DNA of 64,000 nt from Siphonodentalium dalli (taxonomy: Eukaryota; Mollusca; Scaphopoda; Gadilida; Siphonodentaliidae). The stretch spans positions 65,029,031 through 65,093,030 of the forward strand of contig CP136065.1 in the NCBI GenBank assembly GCA_032622095.1, read 5' to 3'. A model generated the notes under the pieces. The model ran no database searches. It saw nothing but the letters and a program-made list of their open reading frames with translations, and was not told where the DNA came from. Shown here one piece after another: positions 34,257-46,000 of this stretch (its first letter is position 1; every line of letters begins with the position of its first letter). The position numbers and the translations under genes are program-made.

Positions 34257-35310
34257 CTAATACTAAAGGTGTAAACTGTCAAACAGTTAGAGTTATATTT
34301 GAGATTGCTGTAAACACATAGGATTAAATTTCATTCACACACCTCTTTCTCTCTTAGCCAGGATAAAATAAAAGTTAATTATTTTATAACAACTGGACAC
34401 ACAGCTGTGAGAACTGTGAGAAGTAAGGCAGGCCAGTTCCTGGCATGTCATAACTACAGTGTAAGGCTTTTAATGGGGTGAACCTTGCAGGGATCTGGTG
34501 TGGGGTGGCAGGGACATGTAGTGGTGGTGGTGGGGGAGGTGGGGGTTGGGGGGGCAAGGATTTAAAACAAGGATTTAAATTATTTTTTTTTGGTTTGAAG
34601 AGTTGTCCCTGGGCCCTGGCTCTGCCCCTATTTGACCCAGTGACCCCATTTGAACAAATCTGAACCCCAGTCACCCAAGGACTCTCCATACCAAATATAA
34701 GCTAAATCGGTCAAATGGTTCAAAAGAAGAAGTCATTCTAAGAATTACTATGGAGGAATAGAGTTATGGCCCTGTTTCTCAACTAATCAACCTGCATATT
34801 TTTCTTGTGATTTAGCTGAGCTTTGTTTTGAAGTGGGTGCTGTTGTTAATATCGGGTGCACTGAGTCTTGATTAGAGTTCTGTGTTCACACTGCATTCTA
34901 GGACAACTTTCTTGATTCAAAGATAATGTACATGTAATAGGAGAATCCAATTACGATAGTTTAAAAATGTTTGGCATGTGTGGGGGGTGAGAAAACTGAA
35001 TTATTGTTTGTTATTTTATTCCAAAGATAGTCACAAGACAGTTGATTGATGAGCCTTGTAATTATTAAATTTGTTATTTCCAGTTATTGTGCTTTTTCTA
35101 ATTTCTTGATGTATATTTTATTTGCAGGTGACATCAATGACAATGATCAATTATGCAGGGTTTGAACAGTGTATTTCGAGATACCACCATGTCAGGACAT
35201 CGCAGCAGTTTTACTGATCGAGAACTTGACAATGAGAGTGTGAATATCATCATATTATATTCGTTCATATTTATATAAATGTGTTCAATATTAACATTGT
35301 AGATCATTGA
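34257..35310. other. Intron 1 sequence with a G-rich patch
   Basis: G-rich tract 34500-34560 and one unit of the 180-bp repeat (34575-34770). Nothing coding supported. Confidence 0.35.
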
Positions 35311-35314
35311 GGTG

Positions 35315-35480
35315 TCGCTAAGCGGTAATCCTATCCCGCCGGGTGTCATTTACAGGGGTGACACTGGTTTAATCACGCCGTCCAATCGGGTGGGGACATT
35401 AATGGCTGTCCTGTGTACAACCATGTGTGCACGTTAAAGAACCCTACTGTGGGCAACGATCCACAGGTTAATGGCATAAT
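35315..35480 (+). mobile_element. Possible SINE fragment
   Basis: CCGGGTGTCATTTACAGGGG-like start, AATCGGGTGGGGACATTAAT and TGCACGTTAAAGAACCCTAC resemble 3' parts of invertebrate SINEs. No A or B box is convincing. Confidence 0.3.
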
Positions 35481-36339
35481 TCCTGTCTAAATTCCTCCTT
35501 TCTGGCCATAACCTTGTAGTATGTTGTAGATATGTAGATAGAGTTACCTGCCCAACAGGGTATGTACAAATATAGACATAAAATTTCAGACCTGTTGAGT
35601 CCCAGTATAGTTCGCAAGCGTGGTAAAATACACCTCCAGGTACTGGTACACGTGTGTATGTACATGTATATATGTAAAAGTACTAACAAGTCATACCAAA
35701 TGTGTGGGTGTGTATGCCAACGTCGGGCCAGTGGCAGTTCTTCTGACATAGGAGGTATTTACAATATAAGATAAGATAAAGATAAGCTGATATTAGACAT
35801 CAAAACTAGTAAGATTACATGGATAAGACAAGTGATCAGACTGGAAGCACCGTTCTAAACAAAAATATACGATTATTGATTTATTTGTTCTGAAATGCCC
35901 ATTCACAAAATTGTGTTTATTTCTATTTATCGTAATTTATTTATATATCTGTTTACAGATTTCGCATGCTGGTCTTACCTTGAATCGAAGAAAAGTCATG
36001 CCTGGTGCGATTGAATACCGATAGCGTCCACAAGAAACAGAACACACCATACACACTGTGAGTACTTATAAATAAACATCGAGAAACAAGAGTTTTCTTT
36101 CAGGCGACCAGGATGTATTATTACTGGCCTAGACATATAGACAGTGATGAAAGGTTGTGTCTCACATTAAAGTTAGTTATATTCTCGTAAAACTATAAAA
36201 CAGTTTATATGTTATAAATTCCATTATGCATAAACTAAACATAAATATGTAAAATATCAGAATTCAAAGAAAAAAGATGTTTATCTTAATAATGACGTTA
36301 ACTGGGATGAAGAGGGTGTCTTGATTTTCTTCTTTTTTT

Positions 36340-36640
36340 TTGGTCATGGAATGGGTTGGACAAATTTCCTGGCCAGCGCCTAGGGAGGGGGAGTGCTGCC
36401 CAATTTTTTCATTTGTCTGGGAATGGGTGGGGGGAGTTTTCTGGTGAGCGCCTAGGGAGGGTGAGTTCGGAAGGAGCAGAGCTGCCCTATTTTTTTGGGT
36501 CAGGAATGGGTGGGACAAGTTTCCTGGTCAGCGCTTGGGGAGGGGAGACCCAATTTTTTCATTTGTCTGGGAATGGGCGGGGCAAGTTTTCTGGTCAGCA
36601 CCTAGGGAGGGGGGGGGGGGGGGGGGGGGGGGGGGTGCTG
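36340..36640 (+). repeat. G-rich degenerate minisatellite with a long G run
   Basis: Four diverged about 65-bp units (GGAATGGGTGGGACAAGTTT, CCTGGTCAGCGCCTAGGGAG, CAATTTTTTCATTTGTCTG) end in about 27 consecutive G. The frames over it are repeat translations. G-quadruplex formation is plausible. Confidence 0.8.
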
Positions 36641-37621
36641 ACCAAATTTCATATTTATCAAGCAGTGCGTGACGTACATTATCGGGTAAACGTGGAGAGC
36701 ATCACATGAAGTGTTGCCAAACTTGAATGGGGCAATTTTAAGTTGTAACATGTAGCTTAGATACCATATTTATTATTTTCATTCTATTTTTTCAGATGGA
36801 GCTACTAGTCCATGCTACATTCAAGTCACCCAAGCAGAACAAAATAATGTTGATGACATGACCATGATGAGGCTGATACAATGATTATAGCTCACTCAGT
36901 TCACTTCTCATTGTCAGCTTCTTTGAGTGACGTTCTACACATTTGGAGTCCTGGTACTGATGTTATACTGTTGTTATTGTACTGTCATAGTATCATACAT
37001 ATTTGCCAGTGAATAATTTCCTTTTTTGGAAGGACAATACTTTTGATATATCAGGAGTAAATCACAGCCTCAGCCAGAATATCGTGAAAGGTATTATTGC
37101 TATGCATGCGGTTATCGAAAGTGACACAACATGATGACTGGTGGGTAAAGCAAAGAAGTCTTGGTGGAATATGTTTATCTCATTGGACCCGGTAAAGGAT
37201 AGAGATGTCATTGAGGTGATTAGAGTGTTTGGAGTCAATGGGAATTTGAGTGATATGACGGTTGAGTTAACAGAGAAATTCACATAGAGTCTAGTTATAC
37301 GAGGGAATGCAATACCTTAGCTTCGGCAAGATGGTTCATGTTTTAAAAAAAAAATGATTGATGGTGAAAAGCTACAACAACACCTGATGCACCACTTCGT
37401 CTTCATCTTCTGGGGGCTTTAGTCGAGGCATATATTTGGCGACATTCTCATCTGCCGGAGATTCCACTTCTTGATGTGATGTCTGGGAATTATGGGTGGA
37501 AATGGGATGGTTATATATAGTGCTGGATGTCAATACCTCTTTACATTAAAACCAGCTCCAGCTGCAGTGTTAGAATAAGTAAAATGCAATTGTCAAGGTG
37601 TCTGTGACAGGAACTCATGTA

Positions 37622-38678
37622 TAGGGCTGGACGATATTAACGAAAATAAAAACCGCGATTTTTGGAATTTAAAACCGCGGTTAACGATATAATCGCGTTT
37701 TTTTAAAAACAGATACTAGAAACTGAAAACAATTTCTCACTATTCGCTAGAATCACATCATTGTCATTAATTTTGACAATTTGACGTCGGGATTAACATA
37801 CACAACCACTCAACCAGTGACAACCTCATGCTCAATCGATATTCGGAATGAAAAGTAAATTCACTGGTTAAATTCCGCTATTCGGACAATTTCGTTCCGG
37901 TGACTTGACAAATTCTGGTATATACCGGTAATTAATAAAACCATTATCTCGTCTATGCCAAAACTAAAAATCTATAATATCCTTTTCTAACTCGGTAAGT
38001 TCAACTATGTCGAGTAAATATATATGTTATTCCCGATGACACTTGCGTCGCTTGACAAATGGAAATGTGGTTTACAGTCAAGACAAATTTGACAATGAGG
38101 TTCAGTCTTTTAGCGAAGTCCAAACATGTAGTACATAACTTTTGGAATTGGTTTTAACCAATCGCAGTGAGTGGTTTCTTCTAGACGAGAAGAGAGGGGG
38201 GTATCTTTGCCCTTTTATTATTTTGATTGACGGTGCATGTGCATCATTGTACTGAAGGAAGAGGCGTGGCATAACTGACATTCATATCGATCTATCACCT
38301 GATCAGTCGTCGATTCATTTGAATTCTCTTGTAATAAATATTACGCAGGGAAGTCGGAGGGTTTGTGTAATATTGTGAGCGAAAGGGGGACGTATTCTAG
38401 GTTTTCATATTCCCCTAATTTCGTTAGTCGTTCTAAACGTTGTTTACTATGATGACTGAACAGTAAAAAAAATCAGGACACGGGATTTAGTTGGAATTTA
38501 AAACTTAAATAACTCTATTTAGGTTTGAGTTAAAACTATTTGTTTGTATACTATTATGATTGGCTGGCACCCACTGACTGCCGACGATATTACGATTATT
38601 TTAGTTTAGACGATATTACTGACGATATTGAAATTTTAACCGGGTATTGTCGATTAATCGGGAAACCGCCCAGCACTA
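37622..38678. mobile_element. hAT-like element inside the pseudogene
   Basis: Left end TAGGGCTGGACGATATTAAC; right end CGGGAAACCGCCCAGCACTA. It has a perfect 8-bp duplication CTCATGTA (37614-37621 and 38679-38686). It is 1,057 bp long; the ends carry AAAACCGCG / CCGATTAATCG-type subterminal words. No transposase recognised. Deleting it with one duplication joins two halves of the pseudogene's Cys cluster in frame. Confidence 0.88.
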
Positions 38679-38724
38679 CTCATGTACATGTTTCCAACAG
38701 AAGTTCCAATGCACCGAAATGTGT

Positions 38725-39182
38725 CATACTACTCTCGGGCTCCAAATAAAAGTGCAGGCCCAATTAATAGTGCAGGGGGGAAATTCCATTGAAAGTTAAT
38801 GAAAGTGCAGACCCAAATTATAGTGCAGGGGGACTCTGAGCAAAACACCAACATGCCTGGTTAAACAAATTATTTTTTGTAGTAGGTCAATTATAGGAAT
38901 CAACGTAGTGCATGTGGTATTTTATTCAATATTAATTAAATGTCCATATGCATGCCATACCGTACATGTATACATGTACTTGAATATGTACATGCATAAA
39001 GTTATAAGCTCAACGTTTTGATATCAGAATCATATAGAAATCTTGACTTTGTGCTCTTTTCAATTTTAATAGCCTCAAAATTAATAAACGTGCAGACCCA
39101 AATAAGCACTGTGCATGGGGGAAATTTCCCACGAAAATAATAAACGTGCATGCATGTTTATTTGGAGCCCAAGAGTAGTATG
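38725..39182. mobile_element. 458-bp TIR element inside the pseudogene
   Basis: The ends CATACTACTCTCGGGCTCC and GGAGCCCAAGAGTAGTATG (continuing through AAATAAA / TTTATTT) form a 26-bp inverted repeat with one mismatch. Subterminal GTGCAGACCCAAAT and GTGCAGGGGG words repeat. It splits the same decayed gene a second time. The target duplication is not clear. Confidence 0.85.
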
Positions 39183-39284
39183 TTAGGAGATGACAATTGT
39201 GAGAACACTGACTCCCCAGATATTGATGGAGTTGATTCTGATGAGGACACCAGCGAAGTGGACGAGGAAGAATGTTTTGAGTGA

Positions 39285-39648
39285 TCTAATTTACATCAGC
39301 ATCACTTAAGATGTCAGTATTTGTAATGCACTTTTAAAGATGTATTCAAATTTCCAAGCCTTTATTCCCAACAGAAATATAAAATAAATATATATAATCT
39401 AACTTTATACTATCACTTTGGCTTTGTCTTGTAGACAAAAATGTGGGAATTCATATGGGCCATATATAAACTAGGTTTATAAATGCAAATGCAAGAAACG
39501 GTCTAGTTATTTGAAACTTAATGCTACATGCATGTAATTATTAATGTCCCTCTGATAAACTAAATGGATCAGAATGATAGCAATGGAGATAAACGTTTTG
39601 TGTTGCAAACTCCTTTATACAACATGTTAATTTATATAAATAAAAAAA
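39285..39648. other. Intron 1 sequence, nothing recognised
   Basis: AT-rich DNA between the decayed gene and the tandem-core element. Confidence 0.35.
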
Positions 39649-39913
39649 TATGAAAGTGTCAATGACACTGTAGCTCAACTTAGGTAGGGGAATAATTTAA
39701 TGGTTTACAGTAAATGGAGAAATAGGAAAGATGCTGATTGAAATGTCTTACCTGTGCCAAAGGATTTAGTCATGCAAATAGTAAAATCCAAGATGGTTGC
39801 TGGCGGCCATGTTTTTTGGCCGAACGACCCCAAAATGACTCGTTCCAATCTACATGTCAATATTAACATCCATGACAAATTTCATGATGATCAGACTAAC
39901 AGTACAACCTGTA

Positions 39914-42900
39914 GGTTACACCGGTGTAAATAAGGTTCCGAGTGACATCTAGCGGATGCGGGAGGAATATATAGGAGAGAATAAAATAGACACTGGGCCC
40001 TGATTGGTCAATAGCCTTGTGTGCTTTTCGCATAAAAAAATCATCACACCTCTTCCCTATGATTTCCCATAGGTAAAATAACCATTGGCACAGGAATTAA
40101 CCCTTTGTAGTGAAGTTTGAATTTTTTGGTGTGGTCTAAAATATGACTGTATTTTTTTATGCGGTTCTGACACTAGTTACGAAAACATAAGATTTAAAGG
40201 CGAATTCCCTGCTAGACAGACATGATTTTTTTGTGTAAAAAGTTTCCCAAAATGTCAATTTTTCAGATTTAAAGAAAATTTTGGACCCAACATTTATATT
40301 GCCAACACTATACGCTAAAACGTTAGCACTGAGGCCTATGGAAAACATTTACACCAGTGTAACCTAAAGGGAAAAAATAGCTTTTTATCATTTTTGATTC
40401 CTGTGAGTCACTTTAAAGCATTTTAACGCATTTTACAGAGCCTGGTCTTTCAGTCCAATGAATATCTCATGCTTGATGTGGCTATTCTTGCTGCTGATGT
40501 CTTCTTTCACTTACATCAGCCAAAAAAATAGTAAGATTTTTCATAAAAAATGCCAATTTTTCAAGGTATTTTCAAAATGTTCAAGGTGGTAATAGTCACA
40601 TGATAATGCAAATGACCCACAACATGGGCATGTCAACGATACATATATCAATTGTTATAAGAACCTAATTTAACAAGTATTTTGGATTTTATAGCCAGTG
40701 ATATACAGATATATATCATAAAAGTGTGTCATTTCCACTGGTGGGTATGGTCATTTGAAGGTTATAATAGCACTAAAACTTGGACACATTTAAGAAAATG
40801 CTTCAGCAATTCAAAGAGAGCATATCTTTATTCAACTAATTCAATATACACCCACATCCAGTTATCTTGGATCACCCTTGCAGACCTGAAAATGTCATAT
40901 TTTATTCTTCAATGTGCTGATAAAGTCATGCGCTTGATGCTCAGCTGATCAGATCTGGACTCAATGACCTCACATCACCAGAAGTTCTCTCATGGAAAGA
41001 ATATTGAACAGTCTTCCATAGCTGATCCAAGTTTGCAACACCAGACCCCTAAAACTGAGTGAAAATGGGGCCTGAACATGACTGGTGGTGGAAAATTGTG
41101 CTTTTTTGATGAATAATTTGTTAAAGGGGGTGGGGTTAAATTGTGTGTGATAAATAAAGAACCACAGAAGTGATATTGTTTTTGAACACATTTTTTCCAT
41201 TGATGGGCAATTCTGAAGAAATGTAGGGAGTTACAATTATTCCGCGAAAAAGCGGGCTATCGCTTTAGGTTACACCGGTGTAAATAAGGTTCCGAGTGAC
41301 ATCTAGCGGATGCGGGAGGAATATATAGGAGAGAATAAAATAGACACTGGGCCCTGATTGGTCAATAGCCTTGTGTGCTTTTCGCATAAAAAAATCATCA
41401 CACCTCTTCCCTATGATTTCCCATAGGTAAAATAACCATTGGCACAGGAATTAACCCTTTGTAGTGAAGTTTGAATTTTTTGGTGTGGTCTAAAATATGA
41501 CTGTATTTTTTTATGCGGTTCTGACACTAGTTACGAAAACATAAGATTTAAAGGCGAATTCCCTGCTAGACAGACATGATTTTTTTGTGTAAAAAGTTTC
41601 CCAAAATGTCAATTTTTCAGATTTAAAGAAAATTTTGGACCCAACATTTATATTGCCAACACTATACGCTAAAACGTTAGCACTGAGGCCTATGGAAAAC
41701 ATTTACACCAGTGTAACCTAAAGGGAAAAAATAGCTTTTTATCATTTTTGATTCCTGTGAGTCACTTTAAAGCATTTTAACGCATTTTACAGAGCCTGGT
41801 CTTTCAGTCCAATGAATATCTCATGCTTGATGTGGCTATTCTTGCTGCTGATGTCTTCTTTCACTTACATCAGCCAAAAAAATAGTAAGATTTTTCATAA
41901 AAAATGCCAATTTTTCAAGGTATTTTCAAAATGTTCAAGGTGGTAATAGTCACATGATAATGCAAATGACCCACAACATGGGCATGTTAACGATACATAT
42001 ATCAATTGTTATAAGAACCTAATTTAACAAGTATTTTGGATTTTATAGCCAGTGATATACAGATATATATCATAAAAGTGTGTCATTTCCACTGGTGGGT
42101 ATGGTCATTTGAAGGTTATAATAGCACTAAAACTTGGACACATTTAAGAAAATGCTTCAGCAATTCAAAGAGAGCATATCTTTATTCAACTAATTCAATA
42201 TACACCCACATCCAGTTATCTTGGATCACCCTTGCAGACCTGAAAATGTCATATTTTATTCTTCAATGTGCTGATAAAGTCATGCGCTTGATGCTCAGCT
42301 GATCAGATCTGGACTCAATGACCTCACATCACCAGAAGTTCTCTCATGGAAAGAATATTGAACAGTCTTCCATAGCTGATCCAAGTTTGCAACACCAGAC
42401 CCCTAAAACTGAGTGAAAATGGGGCCTGAACATGACTGGTGGTGGAAAATTGTGCTTTTTTGATGAATAATTTGTTAAAGGGGGTGGGGTTAAATTGTGT
42501 GTGATAAATAAAGAACCACAGAAGTGATATTGTTTTTGAACACATTTTTTCCATTGATGGGCAATTCTGAAGAAATGTAGGGAGTTACAATTATTCCGCG
42601 AAAAAGCGGGCTATCGCTTTAGGTTACACCGGTGTAAATAAGGTTCCGAGTGACATCTAGCGGATGCGGGAGGAATATATAGGAGAGAATAAAATAGACA
42701 CTGGGCCCTGATTGGTCAATAGCCTTGTGTGCTTTTCGCATAAAAAAATCATCACACCTCTTCCCTATGATTTCCCATAGGTAAAATAACCATTGGCACA
42801 GGAATTAACCCTTTGTAGTGAAGTTTGAATTTTTTGGTGTGGTCTAAAATATGACTGTATTTTTTTATGCGGTTCTGACACTAGTTACGAAAACATAAGA

Positions 42901-43072
42901 TTTAAAGGCGAATTCCCTGCTAGACAGACATGATTTTTTTGTGTAAAAAGTTTCCCAAAATGTCAATTTTTCAGATTTAAAGAAAATTTTGGACCCAACA
43001 TTTATATTGCCAACACTATACGCTAAAACGTTAGCACTGAGGCCTATGGAAAACATTTACACCAGTGTAACC
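39914..43072. repeat. A-B-A-B-A composite array
   Basis: Three copies of a 451-bp block A (39914-40364, 41268-41718, 42622-43072) alternate with two copies of a 903-bp block B (40365-41267, 41719-42621); the period is exactly 1354 bp. Copies look virtually identical; I noticed one difference (GTCAACG near 40636, GTTAACG near 41990). A has inverted ends GGTTACACCGGTGTAAAT and ATTTACACCAGTGTAACC. The whole array sits in a 165-bp unit, flanked by TGTA on both sides. Identical 63-, 76- and 88-codon frames recur simply because the DNA is repeated. Confidence 0.93.
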
Positions 43073-46000
43073 TGTAGCCCTCGCCAATGGATTTAATTTT
43101 GAAATCCAAGATGGCCACCAGCGGCCGAATGACCCCAAAATCACTCGTTCCCATCTACATATCAATGTCAACATTCATGATAAATTGCATAAAGATCAGA
43201 CAAAGGTACGAACTGTAGCCCGCGCCAAAGGATTTAGTCATGCAAAGAGTAAAATCCAAGATGGCTGCTGGTAGCCATGTTTTTTGGCTGAACGACCCCA
43301 AAATGTCTCGTTCCCATCTACATGTCATTGTTAACATCCATGACAAATTTTATGAAGTTCCGATCAAAGCTACGACCTGTAGCCCACTGGGAAGGATTTA
43401 GTCATGCAAAGAGTAAAATCCAAGATGGCTGCTGGTGGCCATGTTTTTTGGCCGAACGACCCCAAAATGACTTGTTCTCATCTACATGTCAATATTAATA
43501 TCCACGACAAATTTCATGATGATCAGACTAACAGTACGACCTGTAGCCTGTGCTAATGGATTGAATTTTAAAATCAAAGATGGCCGCTGGCAACAATGTT
43601 TTTCGGCCGAATGACCCCAAAATGATTCGTTCCCATCTACATGCCATTGTTAACATCCATGACAAATTTTATGATGATCAGACTAAAGGTACAAACTTCA
43701 GCCCGTGCTAAAGGATTTAGTCATACAAAGAGTAAAATCTAAGATGGCTGCTGGCGGCCTTTTTTTTTGGCCGAATGACCCCAAAATGACCCGTTCCCAT
43801 CTTATACATGTCATTATTAACTTTCATGACAAATTTTATGATGATCAGACTAAAGGTACGACCTGTAGCCCGTGCTAAAGGATTTAGTCATACAAAGAGT
43901 AAAATCCAAGATGGCTGCTGGCAGCCATGTTTTTTCGGCTGAATAATCCCAAAATGACTCGTTCCCATCTACATGTACATGTCATTGTTAACATTCATGA
44001 CAAATTTTATGATGATAAGACTAAAGGTACGACCTGAAACACGTGCTAAAGGATTTAGTCATACAAAGAGTAAAATCCAAGATGGCTGCTGGCGGCCATG
44101 TTTTTTGTCGTAATGACCCCAAAATGACTCGTTCCCATCTACATGCCATTGTTAACATCCATGACAAATTTCATGATGATCAGACGAACAGAACGACCTG
44201 TGGCCCATGCTAATGAATTAAATTTTGAAATCAAAGATGGCTGCTGGCGCCATGTTTTTCGGCCGTATGACCCCAAAATGACTCGATCCCATCTACATGC
44301 CATTGTTAACATCCATGACAAATTTTATGATGATAAGACTAAAGGTACGAACTGTAGCTCGTGCTAAACGATTTAGCCATACAAAGAGTAAAATCCAAGA
44401 TGGCTGCTGGTGGCCATGTTTTTTGGCCGAATGACCCCAAAATGACTCGTTTCCATCTACATGTCAATATTAACATCCATGACAAATTTCATGATGATAA
44501 GACGAACAGTACGACCTGTGGCCCGTGCTAATGAATTAAATTTTGAAATCAAAGATGGCTGCTGGCGGCCATGTTTTTTGTCAGAATGACCCCAAAATGA
44601 CTCGTTCCCATCTACATGCCATTGTTAACATCCATGACAAATTTTATAATTATCAGACTAAAGGTACGAACTGTAATCCGTGCTAAAGGATTTAGTCATA
44701 CAAAGAGTAAAATCCAAGATGGCTGCTGGCGGCCATGTTTTTCGGCCAAATGACCCCAAAATGACTCGTTCCCATCTACATGTCATTGTTAACATTCATG
44801 ACAAATTTTATGATGATCAGACTAAAGGTACGAACTTCAGCCCGTGCTAAAGGATTTAGTCATACAAAGAGTAAAATCTAAGATGGCTGCTGGCGGCCTT
44901 TTTTTTTGGCCGAATGACCCCAAAATGACCCGTTCCCATCTTATACATGTCATTATTAACTTTCATGACAAATTTTATGATGATCAGACTAAAGGTACGA
45001 CCTGAAGCCCGTGCTAAAGGATTTAGTCATACAAAGAGTAAAATCCAAGATGGCTGCTGGCGGCCATGTTTTTTGTCGTAATGACCCCAAAATGACTCGT
45101 TCCCATCTACATGTCATTGTTAACATTCATGACAAATTTTATGATGATCAGACTAAAGGTACGAACTTCAGCCCGTGCTAAAGGATTTAGTCATACAAAG
45201 AGTAAAATCTAAGATGGCTGCTGGCGGCCATGTTTTTCGGCTGAATAATCCCAAAATGACTCGTTCCCATCTACATGTCATTGTTAACATTCATGACAAA
45301 TTTTATGATGATAAGACTAAAGGTACGACCTGAAACACGTGCTAAAGGATTTAGTCATACAAAGAGTAAAATCCAAGATGGCTGCTGGTGGCCATGTTTT
45401 TTGTCGTAATGACCCCAAAATGACTCGTTTCCCATCTACATGCCATTGTTAACATCCATGACAAATTTCATGATGATCAGACGAACAGAACAACCTGTGG
45501 CCCATGCTAATGAATTAAATTTTGAAATCAAAGATGGCTGCTGGCCAGGGGTGGCGCCAGGATTTCCCCGACGGAGGGGCTATGGTCCCCGACAGGGGGG
45601 CTAGACCGGTGACCGTAGGTCATAGGCGGCTGCCGAAGGCAGCCCCGGGGAGAGCGCGAGAGGGTGGTGTCCCCTCTCGCACGGGGGGGGGGGGGTTGGG
45701 GGACCTCCCCCACGAAAATTTTGAAAATACATAGCCTGAGATCGATTCTGGAGTGTTCTGGTGTCAACATACACACTGTTCTAGGGGATCATAATTGTCA
45801 CTTTTACTTGAGTATTTGGAAAAAAAAATCAGCATATACAATAGTAATGACAATATGGAATTGATCTTAAGTTAACTCAACGTAAATCTTTCGCCACAGG
45901 TAGTTGGATCAACTTTCAAAGACGGATGAACCATAAAAATAGAACTCTGGTAATGTGATTCATTAACTCTGCACGCCCACGTCGATTTGTTAATCACCAG

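Larger units (their letters stand above)
36796..39284 (+). pseudogene. Decayed mobile-element-type gene (EADT / SPxTDV / Cys cluster)
   Basis: Several frames in one order resemble a multi-copy family of uncharacterised animal proteins that I know from bivalve and coral genomes. At 36860-37012: DHDEADTMIIAHSV then HIWSPGTDVILLLLYC (family pattern EADT...H...SPDTDV). At about 37104-37130: HAVIESDTT (family HAxTGCDT). At about 37160-37290: KKSWWNMFISLDPVKDRD and on to ELTEKF. At 37383-37510: PDAPLRLHLLGALVEAYIWR then GNYGWKWDG. From about 37540: PAPAAVLE, then a CxC cluster KCNCQGVCDRNSC. The tail TDSPDIDGVDSDEDTSEVDE then EECFE and a stop is at 39195-39284. Several stops and frameshifts, and two element insertions, make it non-functional. 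The function of the family is unknown to me. Confidence 0.65.

Noticed and set aside
40157-43056. Identical 63-, 76- and 88-codon frames repeated two or three times
   Set aside because: They recur because the DNA block is duplicated exactly; none shows a protein feature and both strands are equally open.
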